Part shown: in pieces, positions 1 to 11,254 of the stretch
How the letters are laid out: every line of letters begins with the position of its first letter
Position numbering within the stretch: the first letter of the stretch is position 1
The notes under the pieces: generated by a model
Told to the model about the DNA's origin: nothing
Database searches by the model: none
Seen by the model: the letters and a program-made list of their open reading frames with translations, nothing else
Translations under genes and position numbers: made by a program
NCBI RefSeq assembly: GCF_905147365.1
Contig: NC_056409.1
Location: 7,011,001-7,075,000, forward strand
Origin: Aricia agestis
Taxonomy: Eukaryota > Arthropoda > Insecta > Lepidoptera > Lycaenidae
Direction: 5' to 3'
DNA length: 64,000 bases

Positions 1-508
1 TTGATCCTAAAGGAGAATTAAAACTCAACACTAACGACGCAACACGTTTTCGCTTGGCAACATTACCAGGTGGGGGGGGGGGTTGGGGGGGGCGCAGCTC
101 CCCCAACTAGGGGCAGGGGCAAAGCCTCCCACATATTAATGAAACGACACGCAAAATCTACATGTTTAGTTTTGGTTAGTTTAATTTCACTTTTAATAAA
201 TAACTTACTTTGATTCTAAGGAAGGAGAAGTAAAACTCAACACTAACTACGCAACAGCATTTTGCTTAGCAACACTACCAGGAGGAGGGGGTTTGGGGGG
301 GCGCAGCCCCCCCAAGTAAGCGCAGGAGCAAAGCCTCTCGCATATTAATCAAACGACACGCAAAATCTGCATGTTTAGTTTTGGTTAGATTAATTTCACT
401 TTTAATAAATAACTTACTTTGATTCTAAAGAAGGAGTAAAACTCAACACTAACGACGCAACACCATTTTGCTTAGCAACATTACCAGGTGGGGGGAGGGG
501 GGGGGGAT
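1..508. repeat. Tandem array of a ~209-bp unit, about 2.4 copies
   Basis: Three successive units start at about 1, 210 and 419 with TTGATCCTAAAGGAG or a close variant. Each unit continues through a stretch resembling ACTCAACACTAACGACGCAAC and then a G-rich run. Units 1 and 2 are full length and also share a segment containing AAACGACACGCAAAATCT. Unit 3 breaks off in the G-run near 508. No reading frame spans the array. It may belong to a larger satellite or element that begins before the window. Confidence 0.8.
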
Positions 509-549
509 TGAGGCGGCGCTGACGCTAAGTTTGAATAAGGCATATATAT

Positions 550-1016
550 CTGCAAAAACCGTATTCAAATCGGATCAGTAGTTTTCGTGTTAAAGAAAAA
601 AGTTTTATACAAAATCTTGCCCCCTCTTTTGTCCCCTTAGAGGGGTGAGGGGAAAAATTTTATACACCAGATATTAAATTGGAAAATACAGTTTATAATA
701 TGATGTAAGTTTATTCAAGAAAAAAGTTTGATACAAAATCTGCCCCCTCTTTGGTCCGTTTGAGGGGTGGGGGGGAAAAATTTTATACACCAGATATGAA
801 GTTGGAAGAAGACAAATATATCTGCGAAAACCATATTCAAATCGGATCAGTAGTTTTCGTGTTAAAGAAAAAAGTTTGGTACAAAATCTTACCCCCTCTT
901 TTGACCCCTTGGAGAGGTGGGGGGAAAAATTTTTGTACACCAGATGTTAAGTTGGGAGAAGAATCAGTAGTTTTCGTGTGATGCTGGAACAAACATACAG
1001 ACAGACAGACAGACAA
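550..1016. repeat. Degenerate tandem repeat ending in (CAGA)n
   Basis: A module with AAAAAAGTTT, then ACAAAATCT, CCCCCTCTTTTG, a GAGGGG-type run and ACACCAGAT occurs three times, at about 590-680, 718-805 and 866-950. The block ends in a (CAGA)n microsatellite at about 997-1014. This style, with a guide-like sentence, a C/G run and a tetranucleotide tract, is common in lepidopteran non-autonomous elements. The short open frames across it are repeat-derived and are not genes. Confidence 0.65.
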
Positions 1017-1157
1017 AAAACCAACCACAGTTTTGGCTTCTATAGCGATGTAGTAACAGCCCCCGCTTATTATTTTTTGGATATCTTTAATATACAGAAT
1101 TGTCATTTCTACAGTTTTATTATATGTATAGATATGTATAAATATTATATTATCTAA

Positions 1158-1321
1158 TGTGTATAAAATGTGTCTGTCTGTCTGTTACCTCGTCACGCCC
1201 TCATCACTGAACTGATTTTGCTGAAATTTGGTATGGAGATACTTTGAGTCCTGGGAAAGGACATAGGATACTTTTTATCCCGGAAAAATGTACGGTTCAA
1301 CGGAGTTGCGGGCGTCATCTA
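1158..1321 (+). mobile_element. Helitron-like non-autonomous element, copy 1
   Basis: The copy carries a short (GTCT)n tract, then GTTACCTCGTCACGCCC, a GAACTGATTTTGCTGAAATT stretch and AAAGGACATAGGATACTTTT, and ends GCGGGCGTCATCTAGT. The same order of blocks occurs at 8078-8311 and, diverged, at 20448 and 21425. The CTAG end preceded by a G/C-rich hairpin suits a Helitron-like 3' terminus. The 5' end is degraded here. The Helitron assignment is inferred from the ends only, since no Rep/helicase is present. Confidence 0.6.
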
Positions 1322-2200
1322 GTTGTATATAATTTACGGTAATGCCCAGGAAATATTCAGATGGTGTGCAATTTCGCTAACCCTTTGAAAATCCGGGAGG
1401 GTCAGTGGCCGTCTGGACATTGTTAATTTATTCCTGTCTGATTGTCATAACTGATACCACAGTGTTGAGAATTTGCCGACTCATTTTTAACAAAAGCTTA
1501 TCTTGTTAAAAATTACGTACACAATGCTGACCATTTATAAAATTATACGAGCCAAATGCAATCTGGCGTTAAAAATACTATAAGAGTTTCTACGTTTTAA
1601 ATTGTTATTTTCAAATATGTTGTTAAATTTCAGCAAGTTACAAACAATTTGGTAAATTAAGAGAATATATTTAGTACTTACCCATGTAATTTTGTAGTCT
1701 CATGTAATTTTGGGTCATTTTATACCGTGCCCACTAAAATACCTAAGTTCTATGTAAAACGTAGCTACGAGTATACAAAGTTCTTTCAGATATTTAAGTA
1801 AATCAGCCCTCGAACATAAGACAATATTGACCAATTACGAACAGAGGGCGAAGGACAGAGGTTAGGAAAATAACGTGATCGACCCTGCAGGCTGCAAAAT
1901 TCTACTTTTATTACCTACTCAAACATACAGACAGACTAAATACTTTAATATTAATTTAAATTAAGTAAAACTCGTTTTTTGTACACTAAAGTATACGTGG
2001 AAAGTTTAAATGAAAATTTATAATAGTGTAACTAGCTTACCTTGTAAATATTGTTCTGCGGTATACTTTTTATTAATTTCGGCTATAAAAACTAAATATT
2101 GGCCAATTCTCAGAACTTCCAGATAAGCATCCCCTTCAATATCGATAGGAACAGAGAAATGAGAATTTTGTGTGTTGCTGAAACTTACACTCTTAAAATA
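1322..2200. other. No gene seen
   Basis: AT-rich DNA with short stop-rich frames only. A lone CATACAGACAGAC motif at about 1924 suggests a worn repeat tail. No splice-flanked exon or RNA gene was recognised. Confidence 0.5.
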
Positions 2201-2202
2201 AT

Positions 2203-2530
2203 AGTACCTGGATGACCGAGCTTTGCTCGGTATAGCAAACACTCGTTGAGTTCGTGTTATTTAATAACGCCATCTGCTGGTCGTAAAAACAATTAGTTGC
2301 CAACAAAATAGTATTATTATTCGCCAATAGATGTCAGGATCAGTAATATTTTTCAGTTTATCGATTATCGATAAAACACGAATAAAAAGACATTTTCTGA
2401 AAATGATTCCTAGCTAGATCAATTTATCGCCCCCGAAACCCCCTATATACTAAATTTCATGAAAACCGATTCCGAGATTCCACAGTCTGTGAATTAAACA
2501 GTCGGTTTTTCAATTAAATTGGAGTCCTCG
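2203..2530. repeat. Interspersed repeat with CCGAGC/GCTCGG hairpin
   Basis: The segment begins near a GGATGACCGAGCTTTGCTCG hairpin and later holds ATTTCATGAAAACCGATTCC, a sentence typical of abundant lepidopteran repeats. The hairpin close to one end again resembles a Helitron-type terminus, read on the minus strand. Borders are not certain, and no coding sequence is present. Confidence 0.4.
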
Positions 2531-4170
2531 CAGGAGCCACTTCCCATTATTATTGTAGCAGTAATAACTGTTCTCCGTCTCTCTCAACATCAAATGCTTT
2601 CAAATTGAGAAAACAATGGAATTTTCTTTCATTTATTTGTTTTCGATTTCACTTACATCGTAGCTATTTAAATATTACTTAAACTAATCTGATAAAATAA
2701 TAATTGAATGTTTACAATGACATGTATTTTGATGTGATAATGTTCTACAATTTTTAGATACTCGATTTTCTTAAAAAATGTTGTTGTTTCATCTTGGGGT
2801 AGTGTTTCAAAAGACTATAATTTCGTCGAATCCAAATTGTAAGACGGATTTCTGTATTAAAACTACTGTACGTAATACTCGTCGTTAAGGTTACGCTTTG
2901 AAGTCGGTACCAGCTGCCCTGACAGATGGATACTTCAAGAGCTAATATTAAGTACAGCTGTAAATGTACACAAACTTGAATCTGAAACAAAATTTTCCTT
3001 CTTAGCACAAAAAATAAATAAAAAGAAGGTTTCTAAGTAAAGTCTTAAAATTAAGTTTGATGCAATAATATATTATCGCCCAATTTCATTGACTTGATTT
3101 TCTATCAAAAGCCAATGATAAAAACTACATAAAAATTAAATGATAATTTAAGAGAATTACTTATACAGAAGAATTGTAATTTAAGGAATATTGTAATAAA
3201 ATATGTAGACACCTAAATGTAAGTAATAATAATGTCCATTTTCATTAAAATATCTGCTTTAACTGCAGAATTTAATATGCAAGTATATAAAACTATCCAA
3301 GTCTAAGCCTAGCTTATAGCGGTAAAAATCTATTAATCATCCTTAATACTTGTCGTCTCGGCCGCCGGATAAAGCATTGAGAAACTTTTTGCAAGCCTTC
3401 CTCATCCATAAAATTATTTTATGACGTCGTAAAATTTTGTTTCTTGTAAAATCCCTTTAAAATTTCCCCTATTCCTGCTAGTTAAGAATTACCAGTAACA
3501 CGACTAACATAACAATGTTTTGGAAAATCATGTAAATTACAAAAAACTTAATAAACAGGAGTAATTATGACTACTTAAAGATTAAGTTAAAGATTAACTT
3601 TAAGATAATATAACTTTGAAAGCCGCAAGTATATTAAAAACTTTCATATAATATCATGATAATATTACGATTGTATTTTAAAGAAACCGCTGTTATAACC
3701 TCCATTGTAAATTCATACAAGACTGCATTAAAATATTATGAAAATTATGTGCATGCTTTGTAAGTCCAACGTTGAACATGTTCATTGTACATGATATTAT
3801 GCTCGCTTATTCTCTTATTGTGCATTTATTTTTCTATTACCTAATTCAATTGTAACAGCATTGATTTTAAAGCACCTTACCAGACTTTATAGTGAAGCTA
3901 AAAGAAGGGTACGATTTTGACAATTAATCTCTTATCTGTATTTCTTTTCTCGTTTTAGCTATCGATTAAATTTTAAAGAATGAGGTTTCAATAAATTAAC
4001 TATAATATTCTCGGTGCCGTATAAGGCTGGGTCAAATTACTGTCTAGTATATACATAATTTGACTGTCTAGTATTCTTGTACTTAATAAAATAACTGTAT
4101 GTTAACATAGTACTTATGTAAACAAACATCTCATAAATAATCCTAATTGTAAGGCTGTAAGCCAATTAGT
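2531..4170. other. No gene seen
   Basis: AT-rich intergenic DNA. The longest open frame (2754-3008, minus) has no recognisable domain and poor composition for coding. A GAAGTCGGTACCAGC string at about 2900 also occurs at 14936-14950 and marks a worn repeat shared by the two places. Confidence 0.5.
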
Positions 4171-4503
4171 CACCAGCGGGGCTAGCATTTAGCAATTCCT
4201 CTCAATCAATTCAGCAAATGAATTGTCAAAACTATCAAACTGACAAATGTCAATTTAGTACGAATTACTACAGATCGACAAGGCTTTATATGAACGTGAG
4301 CGGGGGGGCGCTGCGCGTAAAGGAGAACTGTCAAAAATGACGTTTTTGTATGATGGCAGCGTTAGTTCCTTTGTTCGCCACGTTCATATAAAGCCTTGTC
4401 GATCTGTAGACATGAATTATTGCAAGCAGAGTGACCATTTTGCATTTTTTTAGAAAATGAATCATATTTTGATTTTATAAAGGGACCATTTTAGCCCCGC
4501 AGG
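4171..4503. mobile_element. Outer MITE-like element with GCGGGGCTA ends
   Basis: GCGGGGCTA at 4177-4185 and TAGCCCCGC at 4492-4500 are inverted copies. The interior is AT-rich and non-coding. A second foldback element (4268-4409) sits inside, so this is a nested insertion in which the inner element is younger. Confidence 0.55.
4268..4409. mobile_element. Foldback MITE 'ACAAGGCTTT' family, copy 1
   Basis: The arms at 4268-4298 and 4379-4409 are complementary over about 31 bp (CTACAGATCGACAAGG at the left edge). The middle carries GGGGGGGCGCTG, AGGAGAACTGTCAAAAATG and GGCAGCGTTAGTTCC. Two diverged relatives share arms and middle, at 14150-14276 (opposite orientation) and 53225-53351. It encodes no protein and would be mobilised by an unknown transposase. 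Confidence 0.8.
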
Positions 4504-4890
4504 TTCAGCGTTCATTTTATAACATAAGGTTGATTAGTTACAACTTACAATAATTTCAATACTACAACACACTTATTTTTTATATTTCTTCTTTATAGAG
4601 TAAATTACATTTGAATTAAGTAACTTTTACGACAATTTTATATCTGACACTGAATAGACATAAACATAAACTATTGTATTAAGTACTTTATGTTTAATTG
4701 TCTCATTTATTCAATTTAATTTTCTTCAATGTGATTTATAAAAATATCTCTTTATTTTGAATGTTCATCAATGAATGTCATGAAATGTCTGTAGTCCTTT
4801 CCAAACAGATAATCTGACTCACACGTACAATATAAATTATACTTTAAAATTATTATCAGGTAACTCAAATATGACAAGTATATTTACCAT
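4504..4890. other. No gene seen
   Basis: AT-rich spacer between two foldback elements. Nothing recognised. Confidence 0.4.
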
Positions 4891-4904
4891 GTTTTATAAT
4901 TTTC

Positions 4905-5150
4905 GTAAGCGTGTCGCAGCGCCGTTAGAGCGCGCGTGTTCGACGCAGTAGGCCAACTGCGAAACCGTTTTGAGACTCAAACAATCGGATGCGAATTCCG
5001 CGTCCTGCTCTAACAACGTCATTTCTCGTTTGTTAGAGTAGGATGCGGCATTTTCATACGATTGTTTGAGTCTCAAAACGGTTTCGTGGTACGAGCCCTG
5101 TAACAAACGTTTGGACGAACGGCGCTGCTCAAGCGCACGACTTTAAAACG
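4905..5150. mobile_element. Foldback element with perfect 28-bp arms
   Basis: Positions 4960-4987 (starting CGAAACCGTTTTGAG) are exactly complementary to 5059-5086. Inside lies a weaker inner pair around CTGCTCTAACAACG and TTGTTAGAGTAGGATG. The flanks hold further GC-rich CGGCGCTGC-type inverted pieces, so the full element may reach about 4905-5220. The minus-strand open frame at 4894-5106 is simply the hairpin read through. Confidence 0.65.
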
Positions 5151-5320
5151 CAACTACTACCCCCATACGTCTTCGAACGCGCGGCGCTCCAACGGCGCTG
5201 CCGAAACGCCGATAAAACCAGTCTTGCTTTTTCCTTCAATTTTTTAATGTTATATCGAACGTTCCATTAAGATAGTAAAATTGACGTGCAGGAAGCCTAG
5301 CAGCTTACTATTTCTGTCCC

Positions 5321-5711
5321 TTATATAGGTTATCCGTGGCGAGGATACCAGATAAAAGATGGACAAAAATATTAACTTATTGGAAGGGTCCTCAAGGTAA
5401 ACGGGCTAGAGGAAGACCTGTAACACGTTGGGACGATGAAATAAAGGCCACAGCAGGCCAAAATTGGCTGGAACTGGCACAAGACAGAGAAAAATGGGGG
5501 CACTTGGAGGAGGCCTTTACCCATTCAGGGGTTCATGTAGATTAATAAATCATTAGTAAATAACTAAAATAGGATTAAAACAGTAATTACAAAAGATAAT
5601 AAACTAGCTGTAAATAAGTTGTAAAATTAACATGTAACCTAGTTGTGTAAATCTATATGAAATAAAAAGGCTATTTTATTTTATTTTTATTTCTTTATAT
5701 AGGTTATCCGT
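5321..5711 (+). mobile_element. 5'-truncated non-LTR retrotransposon (LINE) with 17-bp target duplication
   Basis: The 17-mer TTATATAGGTTATCCGT occurs at 5321-5337 and again at 5695-5711, directly flanking the insert at 5338-5694. The insert holds the last part of a LINE reverse-transcriptase ORF, a short 3' UTR and a simple-repeat tail rich in TTTTATTTTA. 5' truncation with a long target duplication is the hallmark of target-primed reverse transcription. The exact duplication implies a fairly recent insertion. Confidence 0.85.
5338..5545 (+). pseudogene. C-terminal fragment of LINE endonuclease/reverse transcriptase
   Basis: The open frame reads DKRWTKILTYW, then GKRARGRPVTRWDDEI, then NWLELAQDREKWGHLEEAF, and ends at a stop at 5543-5545. 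The order GRP-x2-RW-x-DEI followed by W-x-x-LAQDR-x-x-W is the familiar C-terminal tail of insect endonuclease-reverse transcriptase proteins encoded by non-LTR elements. The apparent start codon lies in the target duplication, so it is not a true start. Only about 65 residues of a protein usually near 1000 residues remain, with no catalytic part, so it is non-functional. Confidence 0.85.
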
Positions 5712-5860
5712 TACCGTATTTATTACGGTCCTAACTCCGAGTCCTAGGTCCTAGCTTCATTGAGCGAACCGAGATAAGTATTCACGAAGTCTTTTTATCA
5801 CAATAATTTTAGGAGAACATATTAACGTAAACTTCTTAAAAGCAATCTCAATCAATATAT

Positions 5861-6181
5861 ATCTAATATATAAAATTCTCGTGTCACGTGGGTGTAATTG
5901 AACTCCTCTGAAACAGCTCGACCGATTTTTGTGAATCTTAGCGAGCATATCGGCTAGAGTTGAGAATCTGACAACATCTACTTTTCATATTGATAAGTGC
6001 ATTAGTTAATAATTAATAGTAAATTATTACAACTCGAGACTGACGGCGACCATTGTTTGTGCGACGCGTCGGGATAACGATGGACGTTGCCATGGTGACA
6101 TACTTATTTAGTTAGTTCAATAAAAAAATGTGGGCGAAATACTTTATAATATGGCAAAACAACGTCTGCTGGAACGGCTAG
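5861..6181 (+). mobile_element. Helitron-like element with TATATAAAATTCTCGTGTC head
   Basis: It starts with ATATATAAAATTCTCGTGTC, has the sentence CTCCTCTGAAACAGCTCGAC with a CCGATTTTTGTGAATCTTA continuation, and ends AACGGCTAG. I recognise this head and the CTAG end as an abundant lepidopteran repeat, Helitron-like by its terminal style. The interior is non-coding. Confidence 0.55.
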
Positions 6182-6720
6182 TATCAATATATAAATCAAT
6201 ATTACTATAATATTGTTATGCTAATTCACGTTATCTAAAATCAAGAAAATAATGCGTGCGTGTGATTCAGATGAAGAATAAGAAGATGATCTACTTTATA
6301 TTATTTACATTGTGGCCAAACGGTGTACTCTTGTAGGAATTACCATTAAAATTCTTAAAGAGCTATTTGAAGTGCAAAGACGTGTAAAAAAGATCATTAA
6401 GATACATTATAAATGACTGCAAAGGATGCTAAACGAATACTAATATACTTATGATTATTTGCGTCAAATTAAAGTGTAGAAAACTGTTTGAAAAATCATC
6501 TTTTACGAGTACCATCACTGACCCAAGTGTCATGTAATAAGTAAGTTAAACTGTAATTGACAGTAATATTATGTATATTATATTAATTATACTCGACATA
6601 ATATTATGAATTATAATATAAATCGACATATATTAATATGTCGAATAAATAATTTTATAAAAATATTTTAGTTTTACCATAAAAAATAAAAATTCAAAGC
6701 ATACACAACATGTCTTGCAC
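6182..6720. other. AT-rich stretch with a possible decayed reading frame
   Basis: From 6252 the plus strand reads MRACDSDEE, a stop, then EDDLLYIIYIVAKRCTLVG and onward to a stop near 6412. The acidic N-terminus recalls a transposase start, but there is no diagnostic motif. The remainder is AT-rich. Confidence 0.25.
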
Positions 6721-6843
6721 CACCAAGAGTTAGGAGTTAACCTCGTGTTAATTTTTTAAATTTTTAACCCACCGATATCGGAGGGTTAATTCAACTAACT
6801 CTGGGTTAGTAATATCAAAACTGAGATTTTTCGGTTATGACTT

Positions 6844-7168
6844 ATGTACTTTGTTGTGTTCAGTGGTTTTATTTTGTGTTTAACCATGATAAATGATCAG
6901 TGGTTGTTATCTGATGATGATGAAGAAATTATCGAATACATTAGATCGGACTCGTATTACAGAAGGATTGTAGAACGGACCGATCTGTTTAGGGTCCCGT
7001 ATTTACTCACGAAGAGACAAAGATTTCCATCGAAGATGTCGCCTAGAAAAAGAAACTGTTCTCTTTTTATTAAATAAAATTGAAAATAATTGCAATATAC
7101 AAATGAGCATAAAAAGTAATTCCCTACCAAAGTTTAATAATAATATCATTGGATTAGTGCGTCTTTAG
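6844..7168 (+). pseudogene. PIF/Harbinger-type transposase, N-terminal remnant with frameshift
   Basis: The first frame (6844-7077) gives an acidic run SDDDEEIIEYIRSDSYYRRI followed by VERTDLF. Near 7020 the similarity moves to another frame, reading FHRRCRLEKETVLFLLNKIE and then a stop at about 7168. The order acidic patch, ERTD-like segment, then FxRRxRLxKETVLFLL-xxIE matches the N-terminal region of HARBI1-like transposases encoded by Harbinger elements. The DDE catalytic domain is missing and one frameshift is needed, so this is a dead fragment. GTTAACTCTGAGTTAGTAAG at about 7508 may be part of the element's terminal region. Confidence 0.6.
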
Positions 7169-7431
7169 TGAACTCCTTTATAAATAGGTAAACTAGATAA
7201 ACATTGGACACAAGTGTTTCTTCACAATTTTTATCATTTTCCGCTTAATTTATTTGCACAAAATATCACAATTCACAACACAATGCGACATAGAACCACG
7301 TGTCATTTCAAATCTGACATAAGGAGATAGCCTTATTTAAAGTACTGTGGAGCGAGAGAGAGCAGTACACTTAAATTATTCAGCATTCGCTCTATCATAT
7401 TTGGCTGGATGTAAAAAGAATGAATGAACAT

Positions 7432-7575
7432 GACATAAGCCCGGGTAAGTTGACTCTGGGATAAATTCTTCTGGTGCAATATGTAGTATGAGTTAAAAAT
7501 TAAAAACGTTAACTCTGAGTTAGTAAGCCCCGGGTTATTTATTTAACTCAAAGTTTTGGCGCAAGTGGGCCTTAG
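7432..7575. mobile_element. Probable end of a Harbinger-type element or MITE
   Basis: TAAGCCCGGGTAAGTTGACT (7437-7456) and GTTAGTAAGCCCCGGGTTAT (about 7519-7538) give an inverted CCCGGG-centred pair, followed by GGCGCAAGTGGGCC. Such GGCCCACTTG..CC ends occur on lepidopteran Harbinger MITEs. It lies just downstream of the transposase remnant, which supports one decayed element from about 6720 to 7575. Confidence 0.4.
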
Positions 7576-7833
7576 TAGTTTTGAAAATTTGAATTTATAA
7601 TATAAAAAAATTGTAAAAAAAAACCAGAAAAGACCCGAAAAACCCGGTTTTTCACTTAACAAAAACCCGAAAACCCGGGTTTTGAAAATTGGGTCCGGGT
7701 TTTGATGCCCTAAGTAGGACGGCACGATCTGCTTAATCGTTATAAAAAGGGTTTCTTTCTACTGAAGAATAGAGAAATTACGAAGTGATAAGAAAATAGT
7801 GCATACAATCTGTCAGTATACAGTGTGTTAGTG

Positions 7834-8068
7834 TAAACACCGTTATCCTTGAAATGATCAAATGAGCCCGTCAAAATGAACAACTTTTTCTATGAAAACA
7901 ATGCTGGGAACTCAAAAAAATGTCGTCTCATACCCATACGGAAGCCCGGATCGGCAATTTGTATGGATATGAAGACGGATTTTTTTTAGTTCCCAGCATT
8001 GTTCTCATAGAAAAAGTTGTTCATTTTAACGGGCTCATATTTTTACGGTTTCAAGGATCACGGTGTTT
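7834..8068. mobile_element. Long-arm foldback MITE
   Basis: The left arm at 7834-7914 (with GAGCCCGTCAAAATGAACAA and CAATGCTGGGAACT) pairs with the right arm at 7982-8068. The outer tips AACACCG and CGGTGTT also match. The loop at about 7915-7981 is unique. It is non-coding, and the arm similarity is high, so it is a young or hairpin-stabilised copy. Confidence 0.75.
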
Positions 8069-8077
8069 GTGCTAACA

Positions 8078-8311
8078 TCCATACTAATATTATAAATGCG
8101 AAAGTGTGTCTGTCTGCCTGTCCGTCTGTCTGTCTGTCTGTCTGTCTGTTACCTCTTCATGCCCAAACCGCTGAACCGATTTGGCTGAAATTTGGCATGA
8201 AGATACTTTGAGTCCCGAGAAAGGACATAGGATACTTTTTGTCACATAAAAATGCACGGTTCCTGCACGATAAACGAGTTTCGGCGCAACAGAGTTGCGG
8301 GCATTATCTAG
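8078..8311 (+). mobile_element. Helitron-like non-autonomous element, copy 2 (near complete)
   Basis: It begins TCCATACTAATATTATAAAT, continues with (CTGT)n at about 8108-8149 and the block GCTGAACCGATTTGGCTGAA (written with one extra C in the sequence), then AAAGGACATAGGATACTTTT, and ends TTGCGGGCATTATCTAG. A 5' TC and 3' CTAG with no target duplication fit Helitron-like ends. It lies 9 bp from the end of the preceding foldback element. Frames through the (CTGT)n tract are not genes. Confidence 0.65.
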
Positions 8312-11240
8312 TATTCTATAATTATAATGTTTGAACAAAACGCATTTCTATAGACTTACTTGGACTAAAAAGTAATTAGTAAGTACAAAAATTTTCTCAC
8401 ATAACCTAAAACTCTGTCATAACTCAACACATTTCGCCCTACTTTACATAATGCAAAAAACTTCATAATGTCGATCGCGTTATTAACTTTCTTTTGATAA
8501 AATTTTATTGCAAAATCCTTTTGTAAAAGTACTTTAAAACTCCGGACGCTTTGAATCTAGTTGTATAGGAGTCTGAATAGAGGAATACTTTGTACTCGTA
8601 AACGTGTTCTCGGGTCGGGCCACGTGTTGCGACTCAATGGCAATGTCAATAACACGGGACACGTTTCGCATCATCCTATTGTACAATATATAATATATTG
8701 TGCTATCTTGCATAAAAGTTACTAGATTTTGCCCGCAACTTTGAGTCCAAAGTCGATTGCTGTGCGGGACAAGTACAATTTTTATAACGATGAAGATTGT
8801 CTCTGGTCTTTTTCCAGCAGGCGTAGCATGGTCACCATAGAAACAGTTTCTTTCTACGGAAGAATACACAAAGTAACAGTTAGACAGGACAAAGTGACAG
8901 TTAGACAATGGTAATCCGCCATTTTGTCGATAAATCTGTCAGTATGTCGAATCTTTCCAAATTATTTCCCATGTCTACTTTTGTTATGCTAGCCCCGTAG
9001 AACTCAAAGTCTTCAATGCTTTTCTTCAAAACAGTAAGCGGTTTAAGCGTTACAGACAGACACACTTTCGCAGTTGTTAGTTGTTAGTTAAATATACTAT
9101 ATATTTCAAGCGCCGCAGTAACCTACTTTGGATTTGAGATAGAATTTAGTGATGGTGTAACTAGCGAACACTTTTATCAGAGTAGCTTTTATTTTCATTA
9201 TTTTATTGTTTTGTATCGTCTTACGTTTAAACAACTTCAAAAAGAAGGTTTCGAAATTAAACCGTCGTGTGTGAACCAATTTAGATTATTTTTTTAACTA
9301 TTGATATTCGATATATAAATTACCTAAATAATACAAAAAGACAAAAATAGAAGAATACAAATAAATAATTTATACTATCTCCTACTATTATATCAAAATT
9401 AGGACTGCATTTCATTTATGTAACAAGAATTAACAGTAGCTTAATCAAGGCTTTGGAAAACAATCGAAAAGGTCGCCGCCGTGATTAGTTTCCAACAAAA
9501 ATATGACGAGCCCATGGGATATTTGGCCTGCGACCTTCGTGTAAATAATATGAGGTCGTGATCTCAGCCTACAACCTACGCAACAAAAATAACACTTCTA
9601 ATAAGCTACTGTTTGTCCGAACTCAAAAAGTAGAATAAGTACATAATATTGTCTTTTTAAATGTTGTTTTGTGTGAAAATTTCAAAACCATTTTCAATAA
9701 AATTTGTATGAATTACAACAACAATGTATTAGATTTAAGCATACACCTATCTACGCGTTCTTTAAGCGCGTATAAATTTGTTTCTAATGAAGTCCAATTT
9801 TTACTTTCATATTGTTATTTATTTATTTATTTATTCGGTATAGTAACAGACAGCAAAGTAAGTAATACAGTTAACAATAATAAACAAAAGAAGTAACATT
9901 TTACCATGTAGTCCAATAAATACTATACACAACATTAAAAAAAAACAATAATAATAATAGCAAATGTCAAGTACATACTCTAATAAATTTAAATAAGTAA
10001 TTTAACAATTATTAGAATTGCGACTATCACAGACACACATGTTTTTAATACAATGGTAGGTACTCAAATATCATTAACTACAAAACACAAATAATAATAA
10101 AAATAAATTCATTACGACCAAGAAGCTTAACATATTGTGACATCAAGATAAAAATACAATAAAACAAACAAGATAAAAATACAATAAAACAAAAAAAACT
10201 CAACATTCCCTAAAATAAGTCAGACTTGAGGATTATACTAATATTAAATTATAATATGAAACTGCGATTATATTTTCATATTATTTTACTTATTATAACT
10301 CCTTATCAGTTTACGACATTTTTACTACAGCGGTTTTTAAGTTTTAAAATTTCTTACTTTTGTTAAATTAAAAAGCCTAGAATTTTTATTGTGATTAGAA
10401 ACTTCTGATTAAATTCATGTGCTTTCTATCATTTGGGCTTTTCAGAAGTTTGTTTCAACTCGAATTTCCAAACGCTGATAAAACTTTTAAATGTTCTTTG
10501 ATAATATCATAAGTTAAAGTTGTTTCGTATCAATCTTAATTAAAAACAAATTCACGTTGCATAGATATGGAATGGAATAATGGAACCTCACCACAGTGCC
10601 TATATTATCTAAATTGACCTATATCATCATCAGTATAGTACGGCACATTATAATTTGTGTACTTGAGAGAATAAATTGGTGTTACGTATTTAAAACTCCA
10701 TGATTGCCATTTTATACTTCTCAAACGATTTTTAATCGACAAGATGCGATCTATGATTTGTCCCTACGCCTAGAAATAACATTTGCCTGCCTGCTACAAA
10801 TAAGACGTCAGCATAATATGTAATAAAAATTCAAAACTTAAGTATATAAGTATATTCGTGGCAAACCCGATACACATTTTTCTTAAAAATGAAACCACAA
10901 GATAAATGACATCAAAGGAAACTAGAACCACTAGCCGTAATATACATAAATGGCATTCAAACCTCCGAGGAGACGTCAGGATGAGTAATGAATTGTGTGC
11001 AGCTTCTGAGCGGAGGGTAATAAAATTTTACAGTTTTTCAACGTACAATAATAATAATATAAATGGCGTGGCGAAGATACGCGCTCCGCGGAGCGTGAGG
11101 GGCAATCTATGGGCGGCTGGGCTAACATGGAGACTGGAGCATATCCACAATGTATTATGTCGAGTGTGTTAGACGTTACTGCGAAAGTAGCACCGCTGAA
11201 AGAGTTACAGACACTAGCCACTAAAGATCATAACAAATAT
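8312..11240. other. Gene-poor AT-rich stretch
   Basis: Nearly 3 kb without a recognised gene. It holds a 124-codon minus-strand frame (8534-8908) with no domain and in-frame repetition of NCHFV/NCYFV-like residues, probably repeat-derived. A (TTTA)n run is at about 9818-9835. Weak polypurine and AT tracts lie between 9900 and 10260. No splice-bounded exon or RNA gene was seen. Confidence 0.5.
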
Positions 11241-11254
11241 TCATAACAATTATT

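Noticed and set aside
8017..8338. Plus- and minus-strand frames with poly(CLSV) or TDRQTDRQTDRQ
   Set aside because: Translation of the (CTGT)n tract in a Helitron-like element.
8534..8908. 124-codon minus-strand frame
   Set aside because: No domain, repetitive NCHFV/NCYFV start and no splice context; an overlapping frame exists on the other strand.
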